A stretch of 64,000 nt of DNA from Metopolophium dirhodum (taxonomy: Eukaryota; Arthropoda; Insecta; Hemiptera; Aphididae), in assembly GCF_019925205.1 (NCBI RefSeq), contig NC_083565.1:36050241-36114240 (forward strand), in the 5' to 3' direction. The notes beneath the pieces were generated by a model that was not told where the DNA came from, did no database searches, and saw nothing but the letters and a program-made list of their open reading frames with translations. Positions 61,146 through 64,000 of the stretch are shown one piece after another; position 1 is the stretch's first letter; every line of letters starts with the position of its first letter. Made by a program: the position numbers and the translations under genes.

Positions 61146-62095
61146 CTTTGACGAGTAAATTATTTTCCATAGTTGTACACCCAGAGAGTGAATTGTTTTT
61201 ACCAAAAAACCGCACTTTTCACCATAGTAACGACGGAAATTTACGTCGCAATTATTGTTACGTAAAAGAGTAAAGACGGATAAATACGTCCTATTAATTT
61301 GTACCATAAGAGTGAAGACGGAAATAGACGTCATTAGAAAAAGTATAACTCCAAGAGGAATGACGTAAATTTCCGTCTAGTATATACCTAATTTAATAAA
61401 ATTTTAAATAATTAATAAACATATTAATTACCTGTACAATTTAGAAATAAAACACTATTTAAAATGTATTCCCTAATATAATTTAAGTATTAGCTTTGGT
61501 TATAAATACTAGTATTCACTATCAATGGTATTAGGTACCTATATAATATAAGTAGCCTTTAGTAATACTTTATAATACTGTACCTATATAGTTATCTAGC
61601 TATGTTGTTACCTAAATAATAATTATACTACAAAGAACAGTTTTTAATACTATATATACATAATATCTTATATATATTTTTCTGTCAATAAAAATATGAA
61701 CTGTACATGCACAGTCAAACACAGCACAGCATAATATTGCAGCTGAGCAATCACGTATGTACAACTTTACTGTGTATAATATACTATCAATAATCAAAGC
61801 CAAATATTATGATACAAATTGTACAGTATAGGCAACATATACACAAAGGTTTAATACACTTTTTCAAATAATTTATATTTTAATAGGTAACACTGATAAA
61901 AGTGTGGATTTTAGTTATCAAATTAGTCAAGATTTTTAGCTAAATATTTCATGATAAGTTTATTATTGATAACAGCACTCCTGAAAATATTAAAAATCAA
62001 AGACGATAGAAATTACAACATGAAGGAAATATACGTCATTCCTCTATAGAGCTACATTATTGATTGACGGAAGTTTCCGTCTATACTCGTCAAAG
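61146..62095. mobile_element. 950-bp element with short TIRs and gacggaaatttacgtc motifs
   Basis: The ends are ctttgacgagta and its inverse tactcgtcaaag (12 bp). The uninterrupted site is at about 43996-44015 (gacgcttaggacgtgag), so insertion boundaries are clear. The exact target duplication is ambiguous because flank and TIR overlap. Within 220 bases of the left end and 80 bases of the right end, palindrome-like gacggaaat.tacgtc motifs occur about six times (61228, 61276, 61317, 61362, 62025, 62074). No transposase frame. Confidence 0.75.
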
Positions 62096-63119
62096 GGTTA
62101 GGACGTGAGAACCCACCGAGTTTACCCACATCGGACGGACTTCCCGTTGCGCACGGATCACCCACGTCGATGCACAACATTTAAGCCGACCGAACAAAAT
62201 ATTATAACATCATATTATAGGTATGGACAAACTAAATCTACTTAAATCCATGCATTTATAATATACTCAATATGTACCATACGATAGGTCATAATTAAAC
62301 ACGTGACCAACATAATAGGTACCTGTATGAAATATTCAAATATACATTATAATATTTGTAATTTATAGCCACATAAACCATAGGATATTAATTTTAGGGA
62401 ATTTTACTAAGCGATATTATAATGAAAAAAAAGACACAACGTTTACAATTTGTTTGTCATATTTAGATTTTTACAGTACATAGCTATAGGCATATTTATA
62501 ACATAACTGTTAGGTATATAATGTTTTTTTGTAATGATATTTCTACGTGGTGTATTAGTTACAGAGTTGGTGTATTATTTCATTAAAAAATAGGTAGATT
62601 AAGTTTTAGACCGTTTAAAACAGTATTTAAACAGTATATTTAAAATGGTTAAAAACGGTCTCAAAAAATTTGTTTTGTTTGAAACGTCGTTTTAAAGAGA
62701 AAAAACTAGTTTAAAACCAAAAAAACACAATATTCGTTTGGATTTCACAATGTTTTAAACATGTTTAACAACCTTGATTAATTGTGATTTTTGGCACAGA
62801 GTATTAATTGTTAGTTACATAGGTATGAGGTATCTGACATGGCATCTGGTATTTTTTATTTATAATTATTAAAACACAACTTACAATATCCACTAGGTAG
62901 TAGGTATGTACACGTCTACGTGTTTACTGCAGTTAACTAAAACAGTAATACGTAGTCATTACTCATTAGTACTCATTTCATCAGTACTCGGTAGGAATAT
63001 AATAAATAATAATATACTGCCATACTGGTCGGCGTCCCTATCGTATTAAGACGGCTCTAAAAGATAGAATTGTTTATTTTGAATACTAATTAGAATTCGA
63101 TTGCCCGTTTTCTATGTCT

Positions 63120-64000
63120 TGTGGGAAAAGCTTTTTAATTTTTATATTCTGAGCGAAGCGATGAATGTATTGATTTTATAATGATGTGTGTTTTTTTTTT
63201 ATTATTTTTTTTATTTGTCAAAAAAAACAAAAGAAAAATTAAGGAAAAACAGGAATTTTTACGCAAAATATGTTTTTGAGAACATCGATTTTGGTTTTTG
63301 GTGTAACTCTAAAACAAATGAACGTGTATAGGTACATGAAATTTCCACTGGTTGTTTATATTTGCATTTTCTATACACGATAAAATTTTAAAATATTTTG
63401 ATTTGTTTTGAACTGTTTAGGAACATTTTCCGTTTCTAATTTTATTAGTATTTTTTTCTATAGATGTCAATAAAACTTTATTTGTTGTGTAAAAAAGCTT
63501 GAAAATTTAATACAAGGCGCCTACTATATTGTTTCTATGAAATTTGAAAAATATTAAAAATCCTTAGTCACAGTTTTTATTTATAAGCATTTAAGTTCAA
63601 ATCTTAACAAAATACTGTAAAATCACGAAAATTAGCAAATTATTTTGAGTTGAGAATTCATAAATATTTTCTTTTTAAATCTAAGATTTGAAAATGTAAT
63701 ACAAGATTATCCATAAGTTGATCTACATCTACCTTTATCAAAAAAAAAATGTCTACAAGAATGTCAAATTAAATTTTTATGAGCGTTTGAACTTATTTTT
63801 ACAACTTTTGATATTCACTCAATTTCTCATGTAACGATTTTCTTATTTTGTTTTAATTAAAAAACGTATGACTGGAAATACTTGAAAATTTCACTGAATG
63901 TTAATATTGGCATTTTCTATGCACGATAAAATTTTGAAAATAATTTGACTCTTTTTGAGCTGTTTACGGACCATTTCAAATTTTCAATTTTTTTAGTTTT
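63120..64000 (-). repeat. T-family repeat, inverted, cut by the window edge
   Basis: It reads attctgagcgaagcgatgaa at 63147 and then the reverse of 42965-42070. The T start (acagtagg...) would lie beyond base 64000. Confidence 0.65.

Larger units (their letters stand above)
60620..64000 (+). repeat. Inverted partner of 41893-44352, continuing past the window
   Basis: It starts gacgaataggacgaatattt (also at 21333 in block X), passes ggaatgtatagacgcgttga, the 44050-like ccctcttttctgtacat and the aatggttaaaaacggtctca stretch (62643), and ends in an inverted T unit (63120-64000). It carries a 950-bp insertion at 61146-62095 absent from the partner. Confidence 0.65.

Noticed and set aside
1..64000. 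CRISPR arrays, bacterial operons, tRNA or rRNA genes
   Set aside because: None seen. The only tRNA-like sequence is the 18-base primer binding site at 5506-5523.

Overview
The window is strongly AT-rich, intron-bearing insect-type DNA packed with transposable elements. Three things point to an aphid or close hemipteran: the repeat families, remnants of an SLC36-type amino acid transporter gene, and a BEL/Pao retrotransposon primed by tRNA-Tyr. This is inference from sequence character; no database was searched. I see no bacterial features, CRISPR array, tRNA or rRNA. The only long intact coding region belongs to the retrotransposon.

Layout. 1-6179 (minus) is the 5' two thirds of a BEL/Pao element: gag-pol frame open from 5014 to the window edge, leader, tRNA-Tyr primer site (5506-5523) and a 656-bp LTR (5524-6179). 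Its LTR edge is fixed by uninterrupted copies of the target repeat elsewhere in the window. 6.2-22.5 kb is a chain of repeat blocks which I call W (LINE-linked composite), Y (hAT-like), S, Z and X. They carry nested insertions, including an 890-bp hAT-type element with a perfect 8-bp target duplication. 22.5-30.6 kb holds a decayed P2X7-intracellular-domain-like gene, another Z copy, a GC-rich island with splice-like signals, and a 789-bp tandem duplication with a conserved minus-strand frame. 30.6-34.6 kb holds two inverted, scrambled copies of SLC36 transporter exons. 36-44 kb is repeats of family T plus Z and fold-back elements. 44.4-59.4 kb repeats blocks X, Y, Z, S and W in reverse order and mostly reverse orientation. 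59.4-64 kb holds a long-TIR element and an inverted copy of the 41.9-44.4 kb block with its own 950-bp insertion.

Large-scale structure. Blocks W-S-Z-Y-X on the left recur on the right as X-Y-Z-S-W in inverted orientation. The axis lies near 32-33.4 kb, and the two SLC36 pseudogene copies are mirror images about 32.87 kb. The window therefore reads as a large, old, imperfect palindrome whose arms later received different insertions. The pairing includes a stretch not obviously a transposon (11.33-11.6 kb with 54.2-54.5 kb), which favours inverted duplication over chance symmetry of repeats. An alignment is needed to prove it.

No active host gene can be claimed. The transporter and P2X7-like remnants are broken. 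Sequence outside the listed features is AT-rich and gave me nothing recognisable.
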